Shown here: positions 31,066 to 43,084 of the stretch, piece by piece | Numbering within the stretch: the first letter of the stretch is position 1 | How the letters are laid out: every line of letters starts with the position of its first letter | Assembly: GCA_021018995.1 (NCBI GenBank) | Contig: CM037590.1 | Coordinates: 100,317,097 to 100,381,096, forward strand | DNA length: 64,000 nucleotides | Reading direction: 5' to 3' | Source: Chloranthus sessilifolius | Taxonomy: Eukaryota > Streptophyta > Magnoliopsida > Chloranthales > Chloranthaceae | Made by a program: the position numbers and the translations under genes | The notes under the pieces: model-generated | Seen by the model: only the letters and a program-made list of their open reading frames with translations | Told to the model about the DNA's origin: nothing | Database searches by the model: none

Positions 31066-33491
31066 TGTGACGACCCGACTTTTCCAATCCCTCAGGTATA
31101 GGAAAGGCCGGTTCGCCAACCTATCGAATAAACGATAAGCCGGACAAACAGGGCACATATCAGAGTAAAGCGTAATAAATATCCATAGCTAAAATAAATG
31201 CGGAAGCAATTAAAAGTAAAGAACCACCGATGATGGCCGACCATCATCGAAACATGGCTCATAACAGAAATCAACGTCAAATATAAAACTATGGTATCCA
31301 ACTAAAATGGGCCCACAAATTCAAGTCTAACTCTCACCACAAATAAGAAAATCAGTAAGTTCTATACTGGGAAAAACTCCTCAGGAGGAACCTCAAGCTC
31401 TTCCTCAGGCACGTAGTCAAGATCATCTCACGATACGAATAGCCAGTCGATTACAGAACTTGTGACGTATAGTCGGAGTGAGCTAACCAACAAAGCTCAG
31501 TAGAAGAAAGACATCTACGGCATTTTACTTTAACTAATATGGTTTCAAAACAAATATCGGAATATAGCTTGTCAAACATATAAGCAGATAATAAACTGAA
31601 TTTAGGTGCAGAAATCATATGTAAGATTTATTTCTAAATGTGTGAAAACAGTTTCAAGAATAGATCGATGTTTAAAGGTCTTAGTTTCTCTAACTTCTAT
31701 ATGCAAAGTTCAGTAATTCATGACTTAATCCTCAACTTAAAATACCTCCCGAGTAAACTATATCTCGAGAGCAGGAATATAGCCGATGGGAACCCCTACC
31801 TACCATCGTCGTTCATGAACCCTTTTTCAGGATGCAACAAGCCCCTACGTAATGAGGGAAACTTGTGCCAGGAAATTGTTCAGGAATTTTTGAGGGGTCG
31901 TTCAGGTCAATCATAAAACAAATACAGATACTAATATAAATCAGATGTAAGTCTCTTATACATAGTTCAGGTTCTTGATTTCAGATTTTGAGCTTAAGCA
32001 TGATTAGTTTGTGATTCAGGTAGATTTAGATTTTCAGTCATTCATATCAATTTCAGTTTACAGATGTGATTTCAATGGCATATGCAAGTTTGAAGATTTT
32101 AATTCAAAATATCCATGCGAATTAAAATAAAATACTGTAAAGATGAGATTCTCCTACCTAAAACTCAGAGTTATGCGAAGTCAAGCAAGGTCCTATTGAT
32201 GGCCTCTCGCCCTCAATCTACATCACAATATACGTTCATGCATTAAGATAAACTCTAATTACTAATAATATAGACCTATTTAAGCGTTTCCTCAAAAACA
32301 AGTCAAAACAGGCAAGTTGCGCCAATACTAGAATTTGACGTAACATTCTCATATATTTTTGACTATCAAGACGATTGATCCATGAGTTGGTCAAAACATA
32401 AAAGTTGTAGATTTTTCTATTAGCTTTCCAACGTAAAAAGAATCGTCTCAATCGGAGTTCGGGATAAAACGTTATGACTAAAATACCAAGGCAATATCGA
32501 AGTTCGACAATACCTCGCTCGAGCGATGATAATAGCTCGCTTGAGCGATTTGACGTAACATTCTCATATATTTTTGACCATCAAGACGATTGATCCATGA
32601 GTTGGTCAAAACATGAGCATTGTAGATTTTTCTATTATCTTTCCAACGCAAAAAGAATCGTCTCAATCGGAGTTCGGAATAAAAAGTTATGACTAAAATA
32701 CTAAGGCAATGTTGGAGTTCGGTGATACCTCGCTCGAGCGATGATAATAGCTCGTTCGAGCGAGCTACAGCGACGCGATTTCGCTGGTTTTCACCCGAAT
32801 CGAAACCCATACATCCCAAAGCAAAACCCATGGCTAATCTAATGATTTAATCAAAAAGTTTAATTAAAACGTACCTTTAATCTAAGGATTCCTAGATTAG
32901 AAATGAGTCACGCGAATGGAGCTTCGGAACGAAACCGACGGGTTTCCTCAACGATTCGCGCCGCGATCGATCCCACGAGTTCACAGAGACAACTCCAACA
33001 CGCCCCCAAGGATCTCAGCCTCTCCCAATAGCCAACTACGAATCCAAGGTTGATTCAAGTTCTTTCTAAGGTTTAAGTGCTTTCAACAAAGAGGGTTCTA
33101 GAGAAGGAGGTTTTCTAAACCGATCTCCTACGATGATTGAAGAAGAGAGAAGACGGAGTTTCACACGGTTGGGTAACTATCCTCTCTTAACAAAACCTAG
33201 TATAATACGGGAATGCAATTCCTTCTTATAATAGGATTGCTCACAAAGTAAAATACACACACACATCTTATGTATTATACACTTCTAATTTTAAAACTCA
33301 AGTCCGGTGTTGAGCGGCTACACCGAGGTCGGTGCACAACTTTCACACGAGGGTCCAAATGGGCTCTAAATTAAAATCTATCCGCACAATCACATCTAGA
33401 TAAAAATCCAAAACAAATGGTGACGTCAGTTGCCGAGCCGAATACACACACAGGGTCAGTCTAACTCGGGTTCAAAATACGGGTCTTTACA
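31066..33491 (-). repeat. Solo LTR of a chromovirus (family D) with perfect 5-bp TSD
   Basis: On the plus strand it runs from TGTGACGACCCGAC to GGGTCTTTACA, the inverted form of a Tekay-like LTR. TGATG lies at 31061-31065 and again at 33492-33496. The homologous empty site in family C (about 50330, inverted) reads GAGCTGTGAGAATT against GAGCTGATGAGAATG here, confirming insertion and later LTR-LTR recombination. No inner region remains. It contains the CGCTCGAGCG repeats described separately. Confidence 0.92.
32334..32763. repeat. 215-bp tandem duplication with CGCTCGAGCG words
   Basis: Unit 1 (32334-32548) and unit 2 (32549-32763) start with TTTGACGTAACATTCTCAT and end with CCTCGCTCGAGCGATGATAA plus TAGCTCGCTTGAGCG or TAGCTCGTTCGAGCG. 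The unit-final words are palindromes around CTCGAG. Confidence 0.85.
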
Positions 33492-33884
33492 TGATGAGAA
33501 TGTATCACCCTTTTGATTTTCATGATTGAGAGATAGCCCTGGTGAGAATCGGGTCTGAATTTTAACTTCTTTGGAGTTGTATCCAACCTGATTTTTGAAT
33601 TTAAGGCAAACTTTGTATTGATTATATGCACATTGTATCCCTGATGTGAACTAATTGGTGGTGATGCAAATGCATGTTGATTTGAGTTTTAAATGGCTGC
33701 ATTACTACTGTAATTTTCTTTGATTTTAAAAGGACAGGTGTGGACTGAGACTTTATTCATTGAAATTTGTTGTCATTGATTGAACTACTTTTAACTGTTT
33801 TAAGGGTGAAGTTTGTGGGTACCTTCACTAAAAAGCCTCAGGAGACTTCGATCCTCCACTAGGGATCACCTAAAGCCTTATCAA

Positions 33885-34781
33885 TTGTAATGTGAGCATA
33901 ACCGCAAAAGTAGATTTAAATTTTATCAATGAGAAGTATAAGCACCTGCATCATCTACACGATAGAATTACAAAGGAATTGTGTGATTAATCAATCAGAG
34001 TGTCACTATTCACTGCAAAGAACACATCAGTAAATGCATATGCAGCCATCGGCTAAAGATCTCATTAGGTTTCAGACTCATCGAAGATCAGCCTTTCTTT
34101 CATCTCTCGGAGGAGTGTAGCTAGGCTTGATCACCTCCCCTTTCTCTTCAGCTCAGCATGAAGCCGGCTAAATCTCTCCTCAGTTTGCCAAGGTTGTAAA
34201 GTTGGGATTGCTGGATTAGCAGCACAGTGCAGCCCCAGGCCATTGAGAAGTTTTATGTTTATCAATGGATTATCCTTTAATGCCTAATCTAATTCAAATC
34301 ATGGTTTCTAGTAGATGTTCATAAGATATCTAGCACTAGCTCATTCAGTAGTAGACCTATTTACCATCACCATTTGCCTGATAGCCCCATGGAAAGCAAT
34401 GTTCTCAGCCTGAGCATCTTCCTCACTGACCATTGAGCAGAGAGGCAGAGTTCTTTCAGTATATGCCAGATCATTGATCAGCAATGTCCACTGAATTTAG
34501 CCCTGCTATCCAGTTCTCATATTCATGTAAGGATTATTCACATAAGCACCTTTCTGGTTTTAAGATTACTAGACTTAACTTTCACTCATTTTATGATTAT
34601 CTCCTTTTCTTTCATTAGTTCATTTTAGATTCTGATCAACTTATGACAAACTCATTACTAAAACTTGTTATCCCTCAGATCTGTCTAGGTCTAGGAGTAC
34701 TCGTTGTGTTGAATCTATTCTTTATTTCATTTTGTTTTTAATTCACTACACAACAAATCAAGCATACTGCAAATCCCAACA
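33885..34781 (+). repeat. Heavily deleted 3' LTR of the family-B composite
   Basis: About 900 bp aligning in order with L2 (for example AGTATAAGCACCTGCATCATC, AGTAAATGCATATGC, AGCCCCATGGAAAG, CTAGGTCTAGGAGTACTC) but with many internal deletions. It ends CCCAACA then AGTTTTT. The TATA region and the island are largely gone. Confidence 0.7.
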
Positions 34782-34801
34782 AGTTTTTACAAAAACTTGT
34801 T
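34778..34801. other. Palindromic joint between two inverted LTRs
   Basis: AACAAGTTTTT, one A, then CAAAAACTTGTT. Left arm is the plus LTR end and the spacer before its primer site; right arm is the same for the minus LTR that follows. The two LTRs meet exactly where the primer sites should begin. Confidence 0.8.
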
Positions 34802-37471
34802 GCTACGCCAGTTGTGCTTCAGTTTATTGTGTGGTGGAACCCAATTAAAAATAAAATGAAATAAAAGAAAGGATTTAGCACAACTAGAGTACTCCTAGAC
34901 CTGCAAGATACAGGGTCTATTATTGCAAGTTTTGATAAGTAAGAGTTTGTCCCACAGAGAAGTTGATCTAGAACCCAAAAATGGGCTATAATAGTAGGCC
35001 TCCAGATTTGGCTACAGATCTGACAATCCTAAAGAAAGAGAGTTGGGTGTCACGACTATCCTAAATTAATCCTAAAAACAGATAAATAAAATATAGCCCT
35101 ATCCTAAAAAAAAGGGTTAAGAAGAAGATGGTGATGGTGTGTACCACAATAAAATATACAAAATGGTGAGAAGTAAGCAGGTTAAGTTTAGAGTTAAAAC
35201 AGTAATGTAACTCAGATTTAGTCTGCCTCTGCAGTGCTCCTTACTGAGACGCTATCAAAAGCCTCAATAAGATAGAAATATCTAGTTTAACCCATGCCAT
35301 TTGGGGTGCTCTTAAGGCTATAGGCTATCCACTTAAATGGTCACAACCTATCCTATAGAGTCTGCCAAATCCTATTAGTTAAATCAGAAGTTGCCCATCT
35401 AGTCCAGAGGAGTGGATTGATCATTTCCCCAGCCACTGGACAAGATTAAGTCGTGAATACTATTGCAGCACTATGTAATGCCAGTGCAACAAGCTCCCCA
35501 GATCTGGCTGACATCCATAGGTATTCTAACCCATAAGATCCTAAGTACTTTGCTAAGGCTAACGGCTCACTAGTGCCCATAAAAAGGACCATGCAACAGG
35601 TTGAATAGGGCTTTAGATTTAGTTGGGCATTGCTATAAATGGCCTGCAATGACTCAGCCTCAAGCATAATTACTACAAAGAGATCAAATCTAACATCTAA
35701 TGTCGGCTAGGTAAAACAGAGGGGAGCCAGTTCCTGTACAAACCTCCTCACAAGGCTCTAGAAGATCATGTGTAGGGGAGAAGAATCCTTCTCAAACATG
35801 TGAATGGACACAACTTTAGGGCTATACTCTGTCCACTCGAATGGTCATAGGGTATCCCATTGGTCTATCCATACCACAGAGGCCTAAGAAAGAACATGAA
35901 AATTGTTGCAACCACCATGATCCATAGGCCTCCGAGCTCCCTAGATCTCACTTCAGATCCAGCATTGCTTTTCTTGGGGCTATCAAACCAAGGGAAAACA
36001 GATGATAAATAATAGATCTACTAGAAACTGAATGGGCTAGTCCCAAATACATGGATCCTATAGACATCTAAAGAAACCATAAGATCTTTAGATTCAATTT
36101 GGCATTAAAACAACAATCCATTGATAAACACAAAACTTATGCCTCTAGGCTACAGCCTGTACACAACTGCTCATCCACAATCCCAATGTACACAAAAAAC
36201 TATTACAAACTGAAATAAAACTAAACCTAGCTGCTTCCAGAGGGATTAGCCAGCAAGTGTTGGGCTAAGAGAGAAGAAAAAGGAGAAAAGAGGTGATCAA
36301 ACCCTAACCCTAGCCTACTGGAGCTCGCAGCCAACAAAGGATGAAAAGAAAGGTTGATGATAAAACTAGACTCTACGTGTAGCTTATATACTCTCTCCAT
36401 ACTGCCTTAGCTCTGAAGGGATTAACCCTAATTTTTTCAGCAAACGTGGCACTGTTACATCCCTTGAATGTCTTGAGTCGTTTACCTCAAAATCCATGCC
36501 TCGAGATATGTACCCTAGCCTTGGGAAATTTCCAAAAGGTCCTTGAGTTAAACTGAGAAGTGGGGAGCCCGTCCTTCACGGGATTGGCATATGCATTTAC
36601 TTATTCATGTAGTTGCAGGGCCTTCACGGAGTAGCTTTTGGTTGGTGGGAAGTGCTCACTCGCACAGTGAATCTTCAGTTAATCGCGCAGTTCTTTTGTG
36701 CTGCAATTTTGTCACGGAGATGATCTGGAGTCCCTATACTTCTCGCGTAGTAGAGCTTCAGAAGCTCTCTCTCTCGCTAGGTACTCGCACAATTATGCTC
36801 TTGCGCTCGTATAGTAATTGGTAAGGCTTTAGAGTACGCGAGATCTGCGTGAGGAGAATTCTGGGCGTCTCTTTCTTCCAGGGCCACGCACGAACTCCGC
36901 GAGGTGAATTTTAGTCCAGTTCACACAAGGACTCGCTATGTTCTTCGCGCGGCTACTTTAAGGCCTGATCTCTGTGAGAGCTTCGCGACCACAAATTCTG
37001 ATGATTTTAAGTCGCGAGATCTTTATGATGTCTTTACAGCTCTCTTCTTAACTGCGCATCCTATCTACGCGAGGGCATCTTCCACTGCAATTTTAGCTTC
37101 GCGAGGGAGCTTCTCAACTCCACGAGATTTATCTTTCTATGCTCCGATGCATTGCACTTGCTGCTTTTACAGTTTCTCCACTCTCAGCCAACTTCATTCA
37201 TCTGCTAGGCTTTTGGTCAATGATGATCAGCACCTGGTCACCATGGTGAGCACTACCAGGGTGTTCCATTAGGCTTTAGTTCAGCTGTCATCTTTGCATG
37301 TCTTTTTCCTCTTCTTTGGGCCAATAAGGATGGATTTTATGTTAAGTTGCATAGATTATTACTAACTACAAAATATACTTAACAAATGATTATTAGACTG
37401 CTTCAAGGTCTATCAAAGGGTAGGTTAAGAGGTGAAAAGTGATATTTTTCAGTGAATAACACATACCAACA
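34798..37471 (-). repeat. Complete inverted LTR of family B (2674 bp)
   Basis: On the minus strand it starts TGTTGGTATGTGTTATTC at 37471 and ends GTAGCAACA at 34798. It contains a CGCGAG island (36590-37140), TATA box TATATAAG (36383-36390) and an insert near the 3' end that L2 lacks (about 35150-35450, also present in L1). Its outer end lies inside the MULE-like remnant (37472 on), so it entered that sequence. No inner region follows on its other side. Confidence 0.85.
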
Positions 37472-38525
37472 GTTAATGGCCTCCCTTCATGCAGTTCTTT
37501 ATTATCCGAATCTCTAAACTCGCCCTCTGAGTTATTAAGATCATAGTCTTCGTCCACCAGAGGTTGATCAATTCCCCTATTAGTATCAACACACGAAGTG
37601 GGCGATGGCGGTGCTTCATTATTTTCAGGATCACTATCACTGTCATCGACTGGATGATTATTACGTGATTGAGATTGAGTCCATCGAGGTACGTTTGGTT
37701 GAAGAGCAGTTGTTTGGATTGAGGTTGGTCTAGGTGGAAATGTTTGAGGTGCGAAAGGCTATTTTGTTGAAGGCTCGACCATCGTTTGCTCGGATGCTAT
37801 TTGTTCGAAAGGCCATTGATATGGACTAAGGCCTCCTAAAAATGTTTCCCACTGATTCCAGTCAAGTATATTATTTATCAATTCGAAGTTGAGCTGAGAT
37901 GTATCATGCATCATATTCATTTAAAGATAATATCCTTGATCTTCATCGCCTTCTCTCATTCGAATGTCTGAAGAAGGTTGCTCCAGAGGCCTATGATAGG
38001 GGCGAAATCCTATATTTATGTTTCTATCATCGTCGACTATCATCGGTGCATCGAAGTTCTCCTCTTCAAATCGTATTCCTTGATTTTTAATTGAATGTTC
38101 TAGTTCTACACTATCATCATCTTCTAATCTGACATTTTCCTTAATTTCTTTATCATCTTCATTTGTTTCCTGCTGGAACAGTTGAAATGCTTCAATAGAC
38201 GATAAAATTTATGTCATAAGAGTTGCTAATGATTTTTCGATATAAACATTTATCACACTATCACCAATATGATATGCTTTAAATAAGTTCGCAAGATCAT
38301 CAGAGTCGGACAATTCGGCAAACACTAACTCCTTTCCTATGCGCAAAGAAACCGATAGTGTAATTAAATGTTCTTCCGGTTGAGTCCTACTGACATTGTA
38401 CTATTCTGCTTAAATTGATCAAATGATATCTTCTCTCTAACAACGACAATCTTTCGATGTCTACCGTTGTAAGTATTATCGCCGACTCGGACACCATCAA
38501 AATGATAAAGTACGAGAACATCCAT
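37472..38525 (-). pseudogene. N-terminal part of a MULE-type transposase-like ORF, truncated by an LTR
   Basis: Minus-strand start MDVLVLYHFDGVRVGDNTY at 38525, followed in broken frames by RHRKIVVVREKISFDQF, HLITLSVSLRIGKELVFAEL and DSDDLANLFKAYHIGDSVINV, then an acidic stretch with DSDSDPENNEAPPSP. This layout (short start motif, then a PB1-like fold, then acidic linker) resembles N-termini of plant Mutator-like transposase proteins; the catalytic and zinc-knuckle parts are absent. Four or more frameshifts. Cut at 37471 by an Athila-type LTR. Family assignment is from general resemblance only. Confidence 0.5.
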
Positions 38526-38592
38526 TTCATTTTAAAATATAAAAAATAATAAATAATAAATCGTCAAACTAACTTCTTCATATTATTCAGTA

Positions 38593-38845
38593 ATGCAGCG
38601 GATCGCTATCTTAAGATAGCGGTGCTAACATAAGGTAGCGGGTTGCTATCTTAAGGTAGCGCCGCTATCTTAAGTTAGTAGTCGCTACCTTAAGATAGTG
38701 ACCCGCTACCTTATGTTAGCGTCGCTATCTTAAGATAGCAATCTGCTACCCTAAGATAGTGATTTGCTACTTTAGGATAGCGGTGCTAATGTAAGGTAGC
38801 GATACTCTACCTTATGTCAGCGGCATGCTACCATAAGGTAGCGGA
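38593..38845. repeat. Array of CTATCTTAAGATAGCG words
   Basis: About 15 units of (G)CTAtCTTAAGaTAGC(G), many palindromic, with variants CTACCTTATG and CTAACATAAGG. It lies directly upstream (minus direction) of the MULE-like ORF start. It could be the subterminal repeat of a DNA transposon. Confidence 0.8.
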
Positions 38846-38859
38846 TATGACCATTCTTT

Positions 38860-41800
38860 TCTTATTTTATAATTTTTTATAACTACTATCAAAAACGGTA
38901 TCTTACCATAGCTCGTTGTATTACAGCTTACAATCTGGTCTGTACTGGTACAAAGAAAACAAACTACAGAAAATTTTTATATTGGAGGAGAATTCTCATA
39001 TCAAGAAGAATTATCATATGGATATATAAAGAAGAGGATATATGTGTGCTAACGTGGAAACGGCTTGGCTTGTAGCTGGCCTTTTGGACAAAGAGTGAAA
39101 CTACATGGCTGTTTTTGCAAAGAAGCAAAATTATAGGGTCGAAAGTGCAAATTTTCCAAACAAGAGGGTTTTAGCGGCAGCACTCCCATAGAAATGCTGG
39201 CCCAGTTATGTAAACCGCTAATCCAAATGATACCACTTGGTAAAATAAAAGCATTTGAAGTGATACAAACCCGCTAAAGCTATAAATTAGAAACAAGCAG
39301 AATTTATTTCATTTTCCCTCTCCCTCTCGCACGCTCTCTCCCACTCTCCCTAAATCACAATCTCGATCCAGGCTATAAACCCTAGAAACAAAACCTGATC
39401 TAGGCTATTATAGCAAAACCACGATATCGATTCAAGCTAAAATCCCTAGAAACGAAACCCGATTCAAGCTATGATATGAATAAACTATCATTGTGGTTGA
39501 TGGTGGCATTTCCATTTTCTGACGAACCCTAGAAATAAAATCCTATAAAGGTGTTTCAATATGTTTACAAAATCTCAAACTCGTGATTCAAGCTATGGTT
39601 CGATATCGATTCTAGATACATGTAGATTTTGATTCAAGTTGTACGAGATCGGGAGCCGGTGAATGCTGATCTATAAATGTCTTATGGCTTTGATTTTGTG
39701 GAGAAGAGGATTTGAGATAGATTGGAAGCTGGTGAATACAGATCTAGGTATGTTATATGATTTTTTATTACATTTTCGTTGATTTTGAGTAGGATTTTGG
39801 AAGCTCCTACTATTTTGAAGCAATCAGCTAGGGTTTTTGAAAATGCTAATCCGTTTTAATTTTTATCCTTTTTTTTATTCTGTTTGAAGTTTCAGATATG
39901 GAGTTCTAGAGACTCCTATAGGCCCCTCCTTTCTCCATGTTACTTTCAAAGTTGCAGAGACACAAAAAATGTGCTCTTCGATTTCAGTGTTTTGGTAGAA
40001 CTTGTGTCTACCATTTTTGTATAAGTTCTCGATTTGCCGATTATAAAATAAGTCGTCGATTTTCATGATGGTTTTTTTGTATAAGTTCTCGATTTGTCAG
40101 TGTTCTTATCTATGATTTTTTCTCTGAATCTTTTATTTTGTTTGTAGATCTGGTTTGAATGATCTAAATAACGACAACGAGAACAATAAATTTTTGCTAT
40201 TAAACACCTCTCCGATTCGATCCCTCTCCTCTTTGGTTGTTTTCAATTAGTAGTATTAAAATTTCCCATCAGATGTTCGATGTATTGCCTATAATGTTCT
40301 ATTTTTTTGCTTCGTTTTTTCCCCCAATTATTTATTAATGTTCTATTTTTTCTTCATTCATATGATGAATTTGTGGAACTTGATGCTGTTTGTGTTTTGG
40401 GGTTTTGCTTCATGCTTGTTAGGTTTTTTTTTAATTGAAATTTTAGATCTGATGGTATCATATGAGAGCTGAGTTTTGCATTACCAATACTTATTAGCAA
40501 GTTGCTTGCTGAATGTTTGATAAAATGCTTAGGAAAAAGGTGGGTTTGGGTTTGTTTGTTTGTTTGTTTCTATGTTAAGCCACTATTTATATGCATATTA
40601 GTTGTTTTATCTTATTATATATCAGATTTATGATGAAATGCTTAAGGGCATAGTGAAAATTTTCGTTTTCGGTAGATGTTCATAGCCTCTTACATGTTTG
40701 ACTTACCAGTAAGTTAGATGTTCATAGCCTCTTTCTAATTTTAGGAATGTGAACCAAAAAGGTGTTGAAGGCTAGAGAGGACGTATGGATGAAATGAAAC
40801 TCTTCTTAGGCCCTTTAGTCAAAATTCTTAAAAAGGAACTATGAGGTGGTTGATATTGGTACTGGCCCACCATCATTTAAGTCAGGGCTAAGAGTGCTAA
40901 GAGTTCAGGAATGATGGACTGGGCTAAGCCTAAATATGAGCCTAACTAGTATATGGGCTGGTATTGGGCTTAAATATGACTGGTTCCGATGCAAGGTAAT
41001 GACACAGGTCTGAAACCATGTCCCTTAGTTTTGCAAGCCTTTTTGGAAAACCGTTGTTACCTCCACACCATCGATAAAAGGCTTGTGTTAATTACCGCGC
41101 CCATAGTCATATCCGAGGGGCTTCTAGTGTTGCTCATTTAATTAAAGGTGTGATTTTTTTTATTTATATGTGCATATAGACATAACTTTTGGGTGATGAA
41201 CTATTTCATTAGTTGATGCATGATAAACAAATGTGTAGCAACTCTGTTTTTTTTTTTTTTTTTATAAATAATGTGTAGCAGCTCTGTTGGAAAGGTGATA
41301 GCTGGTAATTCAGATTATATAGACATGGAATTGATTGCATTTTTTATTCTACTGTCATATGTGATCGATCATTGTAGGGAAGACTTTGGAATCCTACAAA
41401 TTCATCAAATGAGGTGAATTCATCGAAGACTCTGCTGCCTTGAGTTACGAGAAAATGATAGTTTCGATCTCGAGGCCCTGGAATTTTGTAAATTAAATGG
41501 CGATCCAATGTGGTGTGGTGAAAGAAAAAAAAAATTCAATTTGCATTGGCTGATAACTAGATACTTGGAGGGTTCTTATATGCATCCTTGAATGATCTGT
41601 ATAATTCTAATAATATTATTGTACTGATCTATATAATTCTAATATTATGATTGCAAGCTTTTTTTTTCTCACATTTGCCTTTTAATAATTTTTTAGATTA
41701 TTGCATTTACCCAGCAATGTTAATTAATCCATTAATTAATTAAGTTGTTATACATGATAATAATTATATCATGGAACTACTATAGTCTATTATGATCTAG

Positions 41801-41880
41801 TGTCATGCACAACAACCAAATTTGGTGTATCTAAGTTTTATTTGACAGTTGTCATATATATATATACTTTTTCAATGCAG
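38860..41880 (+). other. Non-coding region, partly like a captured gene promoter and 5' leader
   Basis: No ORF is supported. 39290-39560 has a C/T-rich leader (CCCTCTCCCTCTCGCACGC) and several telo-box-like CCCTAGAAA elements (AAACCCTAG at 39386, ATCCCTAG at 39452, GAACCCTAG at 39524), typical of promoters and leaders of translation-related plant genes. 39165-39290 has a few CCGCTAA words like those at the CACTA end near 45440. The rest is A/T-rich with no visible repeat. Confidence 0.35.
41229..41288. other. Poly-T micro-insertion between 19-bp direct repeats
   Basis: AATGTGTAGCAACTCTGTT and AATGTGTAGCAGCTCTGTT flank a run of about 18 T plus ATAA. This is the footprint of a LINE-type, target-primed insertion consisting almost only of a poly-A tail on the minus strand. 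Confidence 0.55.
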
Positions 41881-41967
41881 AGTGGCTAATGTGGCACCTT
41901 ATGTCGCCTGCAAAAAATTGTCTGAGTTAGCTCTTGGATCTGATGGTGTAGATTTGTCCACAAGGTA
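41881..41967 (+). pseudogene. Exon-like fragment, unrecognised
   Basis: Bounded by an acceptor (TTCAATGCAG|AG) and a donor (CACAAG|GTAGG), reading VANVAPYVACKKLSELALGS and DGVDLSTR. I cannot name the protein. It sits about 110 bp before the CCT1 fragment and may belong to the same gene-capture event. Confidence 0.4.
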
Positions 41968-42074
41968 GGCCAAGTAAAATGGGGTGCCTAGAATAAAATA
42001 GTAAATACCATTGATATGTGTGTGCTGCAATGTTAAAAAGATGATAGAATATAGCTCATAATTCCTCATTCTTG

Positions 42075-42382
42075 TTGTGGTGGTAGTGCAGTTGAGGTCG
42101 CTTTTATCTCAGATACTTGAGTACCTTGCAACAATTTGGGATCTCGAGAACAGTTGGCAATTGCAGAGTTTGCTGAATCTCTTTTGGTTATACCAAAGGT
42201 ATTATCCGGACTCTTAATTTTCTATCTCGTTGTTTTTTTCCGGAGTGCAGTGTTTGAGGATAGTGATGTTCAGCAGGTTCTTGCTGTGAATGCGGTGAAG
42301 GATTCTACTGAGTTGGTCACAAAGCTTCGGGCATATCACCATACTGCACAAATTAAAACCAATAAGCAGCATCTTTCAAGGT
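42075..42382 (+). pseudogene. CCT1: Fragment of chaperonin subunit CCT1 (TCP-1 alpha)
   Basis: Reads GSREQLAIAEFAESLLVIPK, then a gt-ag intron of about 80 bp, then VLAVNAVKDSTELVTKLRAY and HHTAQIKTNKQHLS, ending at a donor (TCAAG|GTAATT). This is the ATP-domain return region of the CCT alpha subunit, a cytosolic actin/tubulin-folding chaperonin. Upstream, GGSAVEVA and LEYLAT-like codons are frame-broken by at least two single-base losses. Only about 85 of some 545 residues are present, so it is a fragment. Introns are kept, so it came from genomic DNA, not from mRNA. Confidence 0.85.
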
Positions 42383-43084
42383 AATTGTAGTCCGATGCCA
42401 CTTCATACTTGCATAAATCTTATTGAAGTATGAATTCAACTGATTAGCTATTCCAACTGGTTATTTTTACTGACGAGTTCTTGTATTCTTAATTTCTTTT
42501 GATTCTGTATACAACCAAGGGTTATGAGCCCTTTATATATCATAAAAAAGATATGCTGGTCGAATGGGATCATAGAACACTTGTATTTAGGGGTTGTAAG
42601 TTTTGACCCGAAAACTGACCCGAAAATTGAGCGAACTGAACCGATCTAAACCAGCTGGAAAACCGATTTGGACCGAACCGATTCTCGTTCGGTTTGGTTT
42701 CACTTTGGCGTGGCAAAAACTATAAATCGATTAGGTAGGATGAGCAAACACAAAAAATCCAAAAACCCAAAAAAATAGCTTGAAAATACAAAACCCGAAA
42801 GCACTAAAACTTTCAGGTTTCGATTTTGAAAAAAAAACCTGTTAAATGGATCATTGGTTTGGGTATTCGAACTTGCACCCCTACTTGTATCTAAGCTACT
42901 ATAAGTGAATCTAGAACCATTCAATGGACCATTAGATGGTGTTAAATTCATATATATCTTTCTTTGTTACATCTTTCTATAATGAATTATAAACTTTCCC
43001 TCGTTATTCCCACCAACCAAAGAAGCCTGTCATCATCTCTTGTTCTTTGCAAATATTTTATTTTTGCATCACATTGTCACCAGT

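Larger units (their letters stand above)
29961..33884 (+). other. 3' non-coding region of family B, split by a solo LTR
   Basis: Excluding the insertion (31061-33491), 29961-31060 and 33492-33884 align by eye with the inverted 49920-51420 of family C. Both include a stretch on ACATTACAACCCA, ATGCTCATGCTTGCA, and ACTGCTCTTGAGCTG. No ORF is supported. The end (33800-33884, CCTCCACTAGGGATCACCT) matches sequence about 130 bp before the family-C LTR; the true PPT and the first part of the LTR are missing. Confidence 0.6.

Noticed and set aside
15273..34781. Tat/Ogre classification of family B
   Set aside because: tRNA-Asp primer site, LGASVNL protease, no second RNase H and Athila-type RT/INT all favour Athila.
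39875..40066. Minus-strand ORF of 63 codons
   Set aside because: Short, A/T-rich chance frame with no supporting homology or context.
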